Made by a program: the position numbers and the translations under genes
Source of the DNA: Combretum micranthum
Lineage: Eukaryota; Streptophyta; Magnoliopsida; Myrtales; Combretaceae
DNA length: 64,000 nt
Assembly: GCA_024138025.1 (NCBI GenBank)
Contig: JAMXBD010000634.1
Span: 558,001 to 622,000, forward strand
Direction: 5' to 3'
Shown: piece by piece, positions 25,667 through 36,712 of the stretch
Numbering within the stretch: the first letter of the stretch is position 1
Layout: each line of letters opens with the position of its first letter
Notes under the pieces: generated by a model
Database searches by the model: none
Seen by the model: the letters and a program-made list of their open reading frames with translations, nothing else
Told to the model about the DNA's origin: nothing

Positions 25667-25681
25667 CTTAATTTAATACCA
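25667..25681 (-). other. Primer binding site of gypsy B
   Basis: Minus strand TGGTATTAAATTAAG, two bases inside the 5' LTR. The first part matches the initiator-Met tRNA site TGGTATCAGAGC; the rest is diverged. Confidence 0.5.
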
Positions 25682-25683
25682 CT

Positions 25684-26078
25684 TATCACGGGTTTAGAAT
25701 TTTTGAATGAACCCATGTGGCACTTAGCACTCCAATCCTACACTAAGAAGCTAAGTTCAGCCTAAAGATCCAAAACAAGAATTTAGAGAGAGAAAATAAA
25801 GAGAGAAACTTTATATGTAAATATACTCACTTAGTGTCTGGATGGATTTACAACTAAGAGGGTCACCCCAATATATATAAGTGGCCTCTTAAAATAGATG
25901 GCCAAGATTTACATGATCTAACGATTACAATTAAATCCTACCAACTGGTGGTAGATACATTCACCTACCCTACTAACTATAATACAATGTATCTAAACAT
26001 TTTTGGAACTTCCGGAGTCTTCTAAACCATCCAGGAATGAACCTCATGAATTTTGCCCATCTGTAAAGGTCCATGACA
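25684..26078 (-). repeat. 5' LTR of gypsy B
   Basis: Same length as the other LTR (395 bp). Its left end is altered to TATCACGGG and its right end is GGTCCATGACA. The divergence from the partner LTR indicates an old insertion. Confidence 0.9.
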
Positions 26079-26143
26079 TAATCATGTCTTGAAATAATAG
26101 AATTCTCTTTTCTACCTTGAATTGATTCTTGTGGTTTGTGAAG

Positions 26144-26147
26144 ATGA

Positions 26148-26178
<31 letters not shown>

Positions 26179-26192
26179 GGTGTGTGTGTCTG
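26144..26192. repeat. (TA)n-(TG)n microsatellite
   Basis: A run of TA dinucleotides followed by TG-rich repeats, just outside gypsy B. Confidence 0.9.
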
Positions 26193-26264
26193 TCATTGTC
26201 AAGAAATAATTCTTAAGAGAATCGAGCTATCTATATGTTATTCTTAGGACAAAGGATAATGATG

Positions 26265-26484
26265 TATGATACTCTTTAAATATAGATAGTGGAACTCTAA
26301 TTACTAAGATGCCTTTGGTATAATGTCTTGGAGTTCATTGGAACTTTAAAGTTAAGCGTGCTTTGTGCAAAGCAATCCTAGGATGGGTGACCCCTTGGGC
26401 ACTGCTGGCACCAAAAGGATAAAATCGTGCAGCATGTGGCCAGAGCGGACAATATTTCAGTGGGTGGAGTTGCAGAGCGTTACA
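26265..26484 (+). repeat. Left LTR of the Cassandra-like TRIM
   Basis: 220 bp. Contains GTTAAGCGTGC and GGATGGGTGACC, which correspond to parts of the internal control region of plant 5S rRNA genes. Confidence 0.85.
26330..26410 (+). other. 5S rRNA-derived segment inside the LTR
   Basis: Matches plant 5S rRNA around GAACTYYRMAGTTAAGCGTG and CTAGGATGGGTGACCYCYTG. It is embedded in an LTR and incomplete at its 5' end, so it is not called as a functional rRNA gene. Confidence 0.8.
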
Positions 26485-26588
26485 GATACTATCAGAGTAG
26501 CTCACTAATCAAAAGTAGACTACCTAGTATGGTTCTGAACCTGAGTAACAAAACTAATGAGGACGTCAGTTCTATAAGTGGTAGAGTA

Positions 26589-26807
26589 TGTGATACCCTT
26601 TAAATAGAGATAGTGAAACTCTAATCACAAAGGTGTCTTTTAGTGTAATGGCTTAGAGTTTAAAGAAGCTCTAAAATTAAACATGCTTTATGTAGAGCAA
26701 TCCCAGGAAGGGTGACCCTCTGGGAAGTACTTGTATCAAAAGGGAAAAACTATGCGGCATGTGGCCAAAGCGAGCAATATCTTTGTGCGGAGTTTCAAGG
26801 CATTACA
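26589..26807 (+). repeat. Right LTR of the Cassandra-like TRIM
   Basis: 219 bp, aligned with the left LTR. Its 5S region is more decayed in the A-box part (ATTAAACATGC) but keeps GGGTGACCCTCTGGGAAGT. Confidence 0.85.
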
Positions 26808-26812
26808 TGATG

Positions 26813-27935
26813 GCACAACAGGCAAATTTCTTTTTGCATTTTGCAGTTAGGATTGATGCTATTTTATATTAACCTAGTTTGGCTTCCCATCTATAGTGTG
26901 TAAAAATATGGGCATACTTACTTCATTATATGCACAATTTATGTTTTTCTCGACAATTTCCTTAAGTTTACTAACTTAGTAAAGTGTCATATATGGAAAG
27001 ACATTATGGCCAAAAGAAGTGAAAATATGAAACACATTTATCACACATGTGTCTGGCCTTAAGAGAGTTAGATATAATTAACCAATATGAAACCTTATAC
27101 GATAGGTCACATCGAGTAACATTTCGTAAAATATTTACTCAAAAGTATTCAAGGTGCGATAGGTTTCCTATAGAAGAGGGTATAGAAGATTGGATACCCA
27201 TGTACGACTAAAACTAGAAAAAATAATTTCATGGACCTGTCAATAATCTAATAATCATCACTTAGCTTGTAACATTAAGGCAATGCAAATATTTCGAATA
27301 TCAGACCTCCTTTTTTATTACTTATTAGTTGGACGTACACCCATGGCATATATAAAAAATAAATAAAGTAAAGAATGTTGAAACGATAAAAACATGAAGA
27401 ATTATGATAATTGCATGTTGTTATTTAAAATAGAATAAGGAAGTTAATTTTATAATATATAGGATTTTCTGAAATATATCAAGAAAAAGGTTGGTAAAAT
27501 AAGATTTTTATGGAGGGAGGAGTAAACTTCCATAGCTAATAACATAATGCAATTTATTTTTAATGTGAATTTATTGTTTATCAGTATAATTAAATTCAAA
27601 TATTATTAATACTATATAAGAGGCCAAATAGGACTCTTGTGCGTTAATATAATAGATATAGGTAAAGATAAACATTTAATCTTCAACACTTTACCTAATT
27701 TTCTATGTGAATCCTTAACTTTTTTCCCCTATTTAAGTCTAATCTTTTAAAATTTTGCAAAAAAGGAACTTTCATCATTTCGATCAAACTTTTTTTATCC
27801 TCTTAACATATGTCAAATATTAATAGATCCACAATAATGATGGTGGGGTTGTGGGTGATGATTACCATTGTTGGTGTGTTGGGCAACCTACCAACAAAGG
27901 CAAGGTAGCAATCTATTGCCAGCATGACCCCATTA
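26813..27935. other. Intron 3 sequence, nothing recognised
   Basis: A+T-rich, no ORF or repeat boundary. The last 100 bp contain GGTGGGGTTGTGGG-type G+T-rich sequence and could belong to the neighbouring copia LTR's host site. Confidence 0.3.
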
Positions 27936-28748
27936 TGTTGGGTTCTCTTATAATATAGTTTTAATGGTAACAAAAAGATTAAGATTATCTAATGTAATTT
28001 TTAATGAGTATAGATTTAAGTTAATTAAGAATATAAAAAATTTAATTTAGCAGAAGTTATGTGACATAAGTTAGTTTAGAACTTATGAAACATGAAAATA
28101 CAAGCAACATAATTTAATAGAAGTTTTGTCAAGACTTCTTGGTCATGATAAAAGTGGTTATAAGAATCATCTAAAGAATGATGAAAGTTTTGGAAGAAGT
28201 TATATAAGTTAACAAAGTTTTCAAGAAAATATTTCAGAAGTTTCATTGGAAGAAAATGAATTTACTAATATAGTTATCAAAAGTTACTTCAAAAGTTTAG
28301 CATTTGAAGATAGAAGATGCTAAATAGAAGCAGAAGTTAGATCAAAACTTTCATACAATATTGTCATGAAATTTTCCAAAATTACGTAAAAGTTTAAAAA
28401 AAAAGTTTTGATTTTTGTCGAATTTGAAAACCCAGCCCCACTTGTCACACATACTTGGGTAATATGCTTGATGTGCTCCACGAAAGTTTGATTAAAATAT
28501 CATGGAGATTATTTTATGAAGATCAAATATAATATTCATCAAAGTTTGTTCAGTTAAATCTTGAAGATATCACTTGATTTCATTTGTTAAAATTATCAAG
28601 TTGATTTTAGGATATTTTAATTAAAGATTTACAAGGAAGATGAGCATATAAGGATGAATTATTTAAAAGAAATAGATAAAGATAGAGCTTCCTCAATTCA
28701 TGGATACTTCAACAATCATATATTTGAAGGCTTATCTCTATGCAATAT
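27936..28748 (+). repeat. SIRE/Maximus-like copia LTR, first part
   Basis: Begins TGTTGGGTTCTCTTATAATA and then GTTTTAATGGTAACAAAAAG, reminiscent of SIRE-type LTR starts in plants (TTTTGATGATAACAAA). It is interrupted at 28749 by gypsy C, and the rest appears after 33955. No paired LTR or internal coding region is present, so it is a solo or truncated LTR. Confidence 0.45.
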
Positions 28749-29143
28749 TGATGCGAACGACATAACAGAAACTTATTTTATCAAGAGGGAATCATCTAAG
28801 AAAGTAAGGAAGAAGTAGCATTGTGTAAGCCACCAACATTTAGACCTCCACCACCAGCATTCAAGACCTACACCACTAGCCTTTAGATCTACATCGCCAG
28901 CCTTTATGGTCTATTTCGCCATTTTAAGCCACTAGCTTTTATTTAATTTTGTCCTTTAGAAATCGCTATGTAAAAGTATAAATAGCCTTTAGGCTTATCT
29001 TTATCATTTTAGACCATTTCATATGCTTTTGAAATCTTAATTGAGAGAGTTTTCTCTTGGAGATTACATGTTTTTGCAATTGAGTGTTTTTTAAAACATT
29101 CAATGAGCGTTCTTATTTATTTCTATGCTTACTCACTAAGTCA
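28749..29143 (+). repeat. 5' LTR of gypsy C
   Basis: Starts TGATGCGAACGACATAACAG and ends near CTCACTAAGTCA, three bases before the primer site. It includes GTATAAATAGCC at about 28976, a likely TATA box. 28749-29036 aligns with 33667-33954. Confidence 0.85.
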
Positions 29144-29159
29144 GCGTGGTATCAGAGAG

Positions 29160-30360
29160 GGAAAACTTCCTGTGTGTTTTGTTGGGATATGACAACTTAG
29201 GAGGCGGTCACATCCTCGATGTTGTTCAAGATATGGAAGCCCTGAAAATCGAGTCACATGCTCAAAGAGCGATATTAGACACCATGGATTAGAGAATCCG
29301 ACGTTTGGAATAGTGTTTTGAGGATTTGAAGGTAATGGAATCTAATACCAAGAGGGACAGGGATGTTGGAGGGAGACGATCAAGGGCAAGAGATGCTTAC
29401 GGTGATATAATCAATCGACTTGTAGCTACAAATAGAAGATTTTCGAATTTTGATGAGGAAGATGCTATTTTAAATGAAGAAAGACAACTGTGAGGGAGAA
29501 GTGATGATGGTGGTGGCAGATACTGAAGGGGCAATTATGGGTATGATCAAGGAAACGATGGCAATTTTCGCCTAAAAGTTGATATTTCCAACTTTAATGG
29601 CAATCTCAATATCAAAGAATTCTTATATTGGCTTGCTGATATGGATAGATTCTTTGAATGGAGATCCCCAAGGAAAGGAGAGTGAAATTGGTAGCATGCT
29701 GATTGAAAGGTAGTGCGTTGGCTTGAAGAGAGAGGCTTCAAAATAGGAGGTACCATGAGGGTAGATAGCTTATGCGAACATGGTTCCATGTGGAACAATT
29801 GCTACAGAAGGATTTTTTACCACCTAGTTACGAGCAAATTCTATTCCAACAATATCAGTGTTGTAACCAAGGGCAACGTTTAATTCATGATTACATAGTT
29901 GAGTTCATTATGCTAGCAAAGTGGAATGATCTAAGAGGGAGTGACGGACAGCAAGTGGCACGATGTGTGGCATAAAGTTGTAAATCTGAGATAAAATCGG
30001 AGTCCATGTTCTTCGAACTTTGAATAAGGCTAAAAACTGGCCCTAAGGGTTGAGATGATGTTATAGGAGAGGAATACCATATTTGAGGGGAGCAATAAAA
30101 ATATGGAGTTAAGGGGTCAAGTAGTAGCAAAACTGTAGCAGAAAATAATAAGAATGTTGAGAAGAAGCAAGTTAAGAGTAATGAGAAAAGAGGATAAGGC
30201 TGCGAGCAAGAAACCTATAGGGGTTAAGGATGTTTAGAACTAAAGCAATACATATGCAAAGCCTATTTTAGGAAAGTGTTACTGTTGTAACTAGCCAGGG
30301 CACCCGTCGAACGAATGTTCCAACCGAAAACATTTGAATATCGTTGAGAGAGATGAAGAG
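29160..30360 (+). pseudogene. gag remnant of gypsy C with CCHC knuckle
   Basis: Plus-strand gag with frameshifts. The part at 29570-29650 reads LKVDISNFNGNLNIKEF, the same block as in remnant A. The following RTWFHVEQLLQKDFLPPSYE and IHDYIVEFIMLAKW fit the gag core. The zinc knuckle at about 30275-30325 is CYCCN-stop-PGHPSNEC, with all ligands kept. Confidence 0.78.
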
Positions 30361-30479
30361 ATCTACTAAGACCCGATAGGGAAGATGAGTACTATGATGA
30401 GGAAGAGGAGGAGGTTAAGCAGACATGTGTTATTAGGGAGCTGATTTTGGCACCTAAGTAAGAGGAAGACACCAATGAC

Positions 30480-30829
30480 ACTAGTTGTTCCGTGTCAAGT
30501 GTACAATAGATGGGAAGTTATGTGATTTAATAATTGATAGTGAAAGCTATGAAAATATTATTGATAGGGAGGTTGTGAAGTAGTTGCAGCTACCAGTGGG
30601 GAAACATCCTAACGCATACACTATAAGATGGATTAAGGTAGCCAAGAGGATTAATGTGAAGGAAAGGTGCAAAGTACCATTCCTAATAGGTAAGTATAAA
30701 GACAAAGTTTATTGTGATATAGTGGACATGGATGCGTGTCATTTGCTGCTTGAGAGGCCTCGGCAGTATAACGTGGATGCCCAACATTTACGAAAGGAGA
30801 ATGTGTACATGATAGCTAAAGGGGTGTGA
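30480..30829 (+). pseudogene. Aspartic protease remnant of gypsy C
   Basis: Reads CDLIIDSESYENIIDREVVK, where plant gypsy proteases usually have IIDSGSCENI. The Asp is kept but Gly is Glu. The continuation at 30584-30829 (RCKVPFLIGKYKDKVYCDIV, DMDACHLLLERPRQYN) fits the end of the domain. Confidence 0.75.
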
Positions 30830-30989
30830 AGTGTACTCTACTACCCTTAAATATAACAACTCATCCCAAAACTGTCAAGGAAGAGGGACGCTCTTTTCTA
30901 GCTCTCACTCATTCAGAAAGAGAGATGGAGGAGGCCATAAGGGAATCTAAGGTTGTACACATGCTCTTTCACTTTTATGATAGTAGAGT

Positions 30990-32360
30990 AAGAGAGTATT
31001 GATGATATGCTAGGGGTAGTGAAGGAGGTATTGGAGGAGTTTAGGGATGTGATGCCTGAAGACTTACCAGAAGGACTACCACCTATGAAGGAATCTAGCA
31101 TCACATTGATTCGATGCTAGAGGCAAGTTTACCTAAATTACCATACTACAGGATGAGCCCTAAAGAGACTGAACTTTTGTAGAAGAAAGTACAGAGTTGT
31201 TGCAGAAGGGATATATTAGGGAGTATGAGTCCATGTATTGTACCTACATTACTAACCCTAAAGAAAGATGGCAGTTGGAGGATGTGTATTGACAGTAGGA
31301 CCGTCAACAAAATCACTATTAGGTGTAAATTCCCAATACCCTAATTGGAAGTCATGCCGAACAGATTAAGCGAGGCGAATGTGTTTTCCAAAGTTGACGT
31401 AAGGAGTAGCTACCATCAAATTAGAATCAAGCCTGAAGACGAGAGGAAGACCATGTTCAAGAGAAAAGAAGGCTTGTACAAATAGCTAGTGATGCCTTGT
31501 GGTCTCTTCAACACACTTAGCACTTTTATACGCATCATGAATAAGGTATTGAAACCTTTCATTGGTCATTTTGTAATGGTCTATTTTGATGACATTCTGA
31601 TTTATAGTAAATCTAAAAAGGAGCATGTGGAACATTTTAGAGGTGTATTAACTGTATTGAAAGAGAATAAATTATACGTAAATTTGAAGAAGTGTACCTT
31701 CATGTCTAAGAAATTGTTATTCCTAAGGTTTATAGTTAGTGGTAAGGGGATTACACTGGATGATGAGAAGATAAAAACTATTAGAGAGTGGCTTGTTCTA
31801 AAGACTGTAACTGAGCTAAGGAGATTTTTGGGGTTAGCCAGTTTTTACAGGAATTTTATCACACTTTAGTACTATTGTTGCTCCATTAACTGAGTGTTTG
31901 AAGAAAAGGAAGTTTCAATTGGGTGAAGAGGCTGAGGTTGGTTTTGCAGTGCTGAAGGAGAAGTTGTGTAGCATCCATGTACTAGCACTACTTGATTTTT
32001 ATAAATTATTTGAGATAGATTGTGATGCTAGTGGGGTAGGAATTGGAGCTGTGTTGTCACAGGAAAAAAGACCAGTAGCATTTTTTAGTGAAAAACAATG
32101 TGAATCCAGAGGATGAGTTGGTCTATTGTGACAAGGAATTCTACTTTATTATGAGAGAATTGAGGATCTAAAAGCATTATCTGATTGGGAAGGAATTTAT
32201 TCTATACTTAGACTGTGGCACTCTAAATCATCTGAGCAATCAGACCTGAATTAGCAAAGACTTGCATGCTAGATGGATCCAGTTCTTGCAAAAGTTTCCA
32301 TTCAAATTGAAGCATAAGTCAAAGGTATAGAATAAGGTGGCTGATGCTTTATGCAGAAGA
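30990..32360 (+). pseudogene. Reverse transcriptase and RNase H remnant of gypsy C
   Basis: The best open part, 31489-31869, reads [20 protein letters not shown] and then [13 protein letters not shown], with the catalytic FDD intact. It goes on to [15 protein letters not shown], the connection block. RNase H (31898-32116) has [19 protein letters not shown]. Flanking stops and frameshifts, for example before the MMPCG start and after NFITL, inactivate it. Confidence 0.85.
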
Positions 32361-33660
32361 GCTAATTTGCTAGTGACTATAAGCAATGAGGTTATTGGAT
32401 TTGAGCATTTGAAGGAGCTATATGAGGATGACACTGACTTTAAGGAAATCCGGGAGAAATGCATTGCAAAAGAACCTTATGGTGAGTTTCATATTCATGA
32501 AGGTTACTTGATGAAAGGGAACAAACTGTGTATCCTTAAATCTTCTTTGAGAGAAAAGTTACTTAGAGATCTACATGGTGGAGGATTAGTAGGGCACTTA
32601 GTGAGAGACAAAATATAGTAGTAATAGCTGATAGGTTTGATTAGCCACATTTGAAGCGGGATGTCAACAGAATTGTGCAGAGATGCTATATTTGTTAGAT
32701 ATCTAAGGGGCAGTCCCAAAATATTGGATTATACACACCATTACCAGTTCCTGAAAACATTTGGGAAGACCTATCTGTGGACTTCATATTAGGTTTGCCT
32801 TGCACCTAACGAGGTGTTGACTCAATGTTTGTTGTTGTTGATAGGTTCTAAAAAATGGCTCACTTTATTTCATACTAGAAGACTATGGGTGCGCAAGTAA
32901 TTATGAAGTTGTTCTTCAAAGAAGTGGTCTGCCTTCATGGAGTTCTTAAGTCTGTAACTTCAAATAGAGACAATAAGTTTCTTAGTCACTTCTGAAGGAT
33001 CTTATGGCAAATGTTTGATTCCTCTCTAAACTACATCAATACAACTCACCTATAGACAACTAGGCAAACAAAGGTGACCAACAAGACTCTTGGTAATTTA
33101 ATCAAGAGTATATTTGGAGAAAAGCTAATACTATAGGATGTGGCTATAGTCCAAGTAGAGTTCGACTACAATAGCACTATTCATAAGACCACAGAAAAAT
33201 CACCATTCTCTATAGTCTACACCAAGCCACCACAACATGCACTAGATCTGATCAAGTTGCCCAAGACACTTGAGATTAGTATAGCTGCCAAGAACATAGC
33301 TGAACATTGGTAGGCTACTACTACTGAAGTAAAGGAAAGAATTGAAGAAGCTAATGCCAAGTACAAGGAAGCAGCAGATAAACGTCAAAAGAAATAGTTG
33401 TTTGAGTTAGGAGATCAGGTGATGGTATTCTTGATAAAGAAGCAATTTCCAGTGGGCAAGTACAATAAGTTGCAGCCTAAGAAATATGGTTCCTATCAAA
33501 TTATGAAGATAAGCAATGACAATGCATACATGATGAGTCTTCCTAACAATATGGGCATATCTAAGACCTTCAATATTGCTGATCTTTTTCCATGCCACCC
33601 TAACGATTCTCCATTATATCCAGAAGAGAACTCAAGATCGAGTTCTTCTCAAGTGGGAGA
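32337..33660 (+). pseudogene. Integrase remnant of gypsy C
   Basis: The zinc-binding region includes [13 protein letters not shown] and RCYICQISKGQ (reading through stops). The core has [16 protein letters not shown]. The C-terminal part at 33398-33600 reads FELGDQVMVFLIKKQFPVGK and NIADLFPCHPND. The frame runs on through the polypurine tract into the 3' LTR. Confidence 0.78.
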
Positions 33661-33666
33661 GAATTA

Positions 33667-33954
33667 TGCGAATGACATAGCAGACACTTATTTAATCAAG
33701 AGGGAGTCATCCAAGAAAGTGAGGAAGAAGCAGCATTGTGTAAGCCTTTGGCTTTTAGACCTATACCGTTGGCCTTCAAGACCTACACCATCGACCTTTA
33801 GATCTACATCGACGGCCTTTATGTTTTGTTTTGCCATTTTAAGCTGCCACCTTTTATTCAATTTTGTCCTTTAGAATTCTCTATGTAAAAGTATAAATAG
33901 TCTTTAGGCTTATCTTTATCATTTTTGAACATTTCATACACTTTTGAACATCTT
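33667..33954 (+). repeat. Truncated 3' LTR of gypsy C
   Basis: Aligns with the first 288 bp of the 5' LTR, then stops abruptly at GAACATCTT. The last roughly 105 bp of the LTR are missing, so a deletion removed the outer end. Confidence 0.82.
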
Positions 33955-34755
33955 GTGGATATATATCACAAATTTTAACATTATCTACAAAATGTCATAT
34001 TCAAATAACATGGAAGTTACTTATACAACTATAGGATAAGGCTTGGCAAGATTTATGGGATATCTTGTTAAAAATATCACAAGAAAAATAGGCACATATT
34101 TTAGGACGAATTTTCTAGATTCCTAATGGTTTTGAATTCAAATTTTCAAATTTTAAATTTCAAGAAAATATCCTAAAACATCATGAGGCAACCATTGCAG
34201 CTGGAAGTTCCAAAAATAAAAGAAGAAGAGCTTGGTTAGATAACAACATTATTATCTATCTCAAGTTGAACATTGCAAGAAAACATCTCCATCAAAGCCT
34301 TCAATTTTACTTCTCAAATTAATCTTTGAAAATGTCGAGGAAACAATACTATCCTCTTTTGATTTGCTGGATTATCTTTGTTTAAGAGATTGAGAGTTTA
34401 ATTACTGTATTTGAGTAAGTGGATAGTAGCTAGGGAGACTCAATAGTGAAAGTTTATCTAAAGATTGTACTCTCCATTTTCCATTTGATATAGTGGAACA
34501 CAACTAGTGCAGACGACCGAATCCCCAGCATGGAGCTGGAAGAGAGGACTAATTCACTAGGAAAGCTTCTATATATTGTCGAGCCTAATCTTCTTTCCAT
34601 TGCTCTTTTATTTTTGCATTTATTTTTGTTGTTTATTTAAATTTGTCTCAAGCCATTAGCATTACAAAATTAAGAGGACTTCACGTAAAACAATTCGAAA
34701 AAGTTTAAAATTTTAACACAATCAATTCCCCTTCCCGCCACCTACACGCTAATTA
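33955..34755 (+). repeat. SIRE/Maximus-like copia LTR, second part
   Basis: Contains a CCAGCATGGAGCTGG hairpin-like block, TTCTATATATTGTCGAGCC and a CCCCTTCCCGCCACC stretch near the end. It is followed by AAGAGTGGCACTATGAAGGC, which looks like a decayed tRNA-Met primer site. Together with 27936-28748 it would make an LTR of about 1.6 kb. Confidence 0.4.
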
Positions 34756-35043
34756 AGAGTGGCACTATGAAGGCTCGCTGAGGCATGATTGGTTAGTTTG
34801 CGTGTTTCAGCCTCTTCTTATTTTTTTGGTTGTTTATCATTTATTATCATATTATTAAATTAAATATGCAATATTTAAGGGTGATAGAATCGTAGATATA
34901 CTTTCGGTAAGTTTAGAGAGAGAGAGAGAGAGAGAGGGACGGAGGGAGTTTAGGGAGTGTAAGGATGCAGCCACGACTAAATATTAAATTTAGAGTAAAT
35001 TTTCAAGCATTAGAAAAATAACATATATGCTATGATTACTTAC
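34756..35043. other. Intron 3 sequence next to exon 3
   Basis: Contains a (GA)n microsatellite at about 34915-34936 followed by GGGAGGGAGTTTAGGGAGTG. Nothing else was recognised. Confidence 0.5.
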
Positions 35044-35160
35044 AACTTTTTCAAGAAGGTCAGTTTAGCCACATATCCAAGAATCTCATTATCAGTTGAC
35101 GTTGAACTTGAACTTGAACTCATAGAATCGCGAGGAGGTTTTTGATAGCCTGACGAATTC
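35044..35160 (-). CDS. LRR receptor-like gene, exon 3 (Ser-rich linker and first LRR half)
   Basis: Minus-strand exon of 117 nt (1 + 38 codons + 2) with a TTACAG acceptor and a GTAAGT donor. Its first base completes the Leu codon left open by exon 2. The peptide starts NSSGYQKPPR, has an S-rich run, then DNEILGYVAKLTFLKK. The last part fits the LxxLxxLxxL half of a plant LRR, and its open TT is completed by the first G of exon 4 to give Leu. The Ser-rich insertion is unusual for this position, where a repeat of the LxGxLP type is normal, and could mark local degeneration. Intron 2 to its right (35161-36271) is 1.1 kb. Confidence 0.65.
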
Positions 35161-36271
35161 CTGTAACAAGATTGCTGTCCGTTAAGAAGAGCTTTCTAAT
35201 ACAATATGAGTCATATGACCTAGTATACTACTACTAAGTATTCTACAAGCCAAAGAATGTGAATAATAAATATATATATTATATCTATATAAAGCGACAC
35301 ATATAATTTTCCTTCTCTGAAAATCTTTCAACTTCAACCTATCAGTTTTCAATTTCTATTTCCTACCCGTGGTGTTTTCATTCAAGAATAATGTTTCTAG
35401 AATTAACATAATTATTAGCAAGAGAGTTAACTCTATTAGATGAGGCAATATTAATAAATACAAAAATTTTGATTAAATATTAAATTGATTATCATGTAGT
35501 TTAAGTAATTAATTATACATTTATAAAATTTGAGTACCAAACGCCACATTAATCCCAATATATATATGTATATATGTATATACACATAAAATCTTTTGGT
35601 ACTGCAACTATAAGTTGTATCATATGGACATTTTAAAGCTTTACTATATAAAAACCCACTACAAAAATATACTTTTCTACTGTACGGAGAATTTTCAAAC
35701 TTCCACTATTTAGTAATAGATAAACTAAAAGTGTTGGGTACTATAATTGGAAAAATAAGTTTTGCATGGTTTTTTTAAATGTAAAATTTTGAAAAAAGTC
35801 CTAGGATACAAGTTAATTACAATAAGGAAAAAATTGTTACTCTAGATAAGTACAACATAATTGCGCGGACCAAAAAAAAAAAAAAAAGATAACTACAACA
35901 TATATAAATTAATAATAACGACACTTATTGATAAATTATAGTTGTTGTTGCTTCATCTTCTGTAGCGATAAAATGATTCCAAATCCTTTTCATCAAATTA
36001 AAAAACTGTAAGGGAATTCCTTTTTATTTCACAAAAGAAGGAAGATGACTAAATACAAATCATGATTTAGAAACCCAAATCAAAAAGAAAACCAACATAT
36101 TTATATAACAAAATATCAACTCTCTAACTTCAAGGAGAGATTTATGACCAAAAAAAAAACTTCAAGGAGAGATAAACTCCATATATTAACAGGCTTTGTG
36201 CATAAAGAGGAAAGAAAGTTCCATATTGAGAAATTTGAATGTTGATAAGAGAGGCCAAGTTTGATGCTTAC

Positions 36272-36419
36272 AATTCTACAATATGGTAGATGTTCCCCGG
36301 AGTGCGAAAGCAGGTCACATTGATTATTGTCGTAATCTTCTCGGTTTCATTACAGATGGATATGTTTACAGTCGTTTTTATACCACCCAACTCATCTATC
36401 AAGTCTTCAAGAGCTTGTG
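36272..36419 (-). CDS. LRR receptor-like gene, exon 2 (N-terminal cap region)
   Basis: Minus-strand exon of 148 nt (2 + 48 codons + 2), bounded by a TAG acceptor on the right and a GTAAGC donor on the left. It begins QALEDLIDELGGIKTT and ends NIYHIVE plus the first two bases of a Leu codon. It resembles the cap before the repeats in LRR receptors: an ALxxL helix, then cysteines (one in SICNET, one in NVTCF), then a strand of the type IxxIVEL leading into the first repeat. Three N-glycosylation sequons (NIS, NET, NVT) fit an extracellular domain. The Trp usual in LRRNT caps is not seen. Phase agrees with both flanking exons. Intron 1 to its right is 8,603 bp. Confidence 0.7.
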
Positions 36420-36712
36420 CTACATAAAACAATGTTAAATTATTACAAATAAGGCAAAAAATAAACAAACCTTCGCATAGAAATTAAACATGCGACAGTT
36501 AAATTAATTTTAGGTCTAAACTAAAGTAACAAGAAAAGTTAATTAAAGTAAGTAATTAAGCAATCCCTATAGTAGGAAGTCTTCAATTTTTTTTATTTTT
36601 TTTTTGGGACATATACAACAAATTTGCTTTCTAGAATGTATAATATGTTCTTTATCATGTCAGCCATAGGTAAATAGAATATTTTTGTTGAGAAGACGAT
36701 GATTAGGACAGG

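Larger units (their letters stand above)
20544..26078 (-). mobile_element. Ty3/gypsy element B (chromovirus type), complete but degenerate
   Basis: Full-length minus-strand LTR retrotransposon of 5.5 kb. Two 395-bp LTRs begin TGTCATGG or its variant and end CCATGACA, giving 8-bp terminal inverted repeats. TAAT occurs on both outer flanks (20540-20543 and 26079-26082), probably the remains of the target-site duplication. Read on the minus strand the order is LTR, primer site, gag, zinc knuckle, protease, reverse transcriptase, RNase H, integrase, chromodomain-like tail, polypurine tract, LTR. Many stops and frameshifts affect every domain. It lies in the modelled 28.6-kb intron of the LRR gene, in the same orientation as that gene. 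Confidence 0.88.
26265..26807 (+). mobile_element. Cassandra-like TRIM carrying 5S rRNA-derived sequence
   Basis: A 543-bp non-coding LTR element. Direct repeats 26265-26484 and 26589-26807 start TGTGATACCC (TATGATACTC in the left copy) and end with GTTACA or ATTACA. The same 5 bp, TGATG, flank it at 26260-26264 and 26808-26812. Only about 104 bp separate the LTRs, starting with a primer-site-like ACTATCAGAGTAG. Each LTR holds a 5S-rRNA-like region, and each ends with a GCGRRCAATAT segment followed by a GTTACA-type terminus, as known for Cassandra elements. No protein is expected; mobilisation would rely on other elements. It lies in the modelled intron 3. Confidence 0.85.
28749..33954 (+). 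mobile_element. Ty3/gypsy element C, nearly full length, degenerate
   Basis: Plus-strand element: 5' LTR, primer site TGGTATCAGAG at 29147, gag, zinc knuckle, protease, reverse transcriptase, RNase H, integrase, polypurine tract (GTGGGAGAGAAT), and a 3' LTR cut short. Domain order and gag wording match remnant A, so the two belong to one lineage. It interrupts the SIRE-like LTR. Stops and frameshifts occur throughout. Target duplication cannot be tested because the end of the 3' LTR is missing. Confidence 0.85.

Noticed and set aside
26330..26410. Functional 5S rRNA gene
   Set aside because: The match is partial, embedded in an LTR that is repeated 320 bp away, and lacks the 5' part of 5S rRNA.
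33398..33874. 158-residue plus-strand ORF as a gene
   Set aside because: It is the end of gypsy C integrase reading on through the polypurine tract into the 3' LTR.
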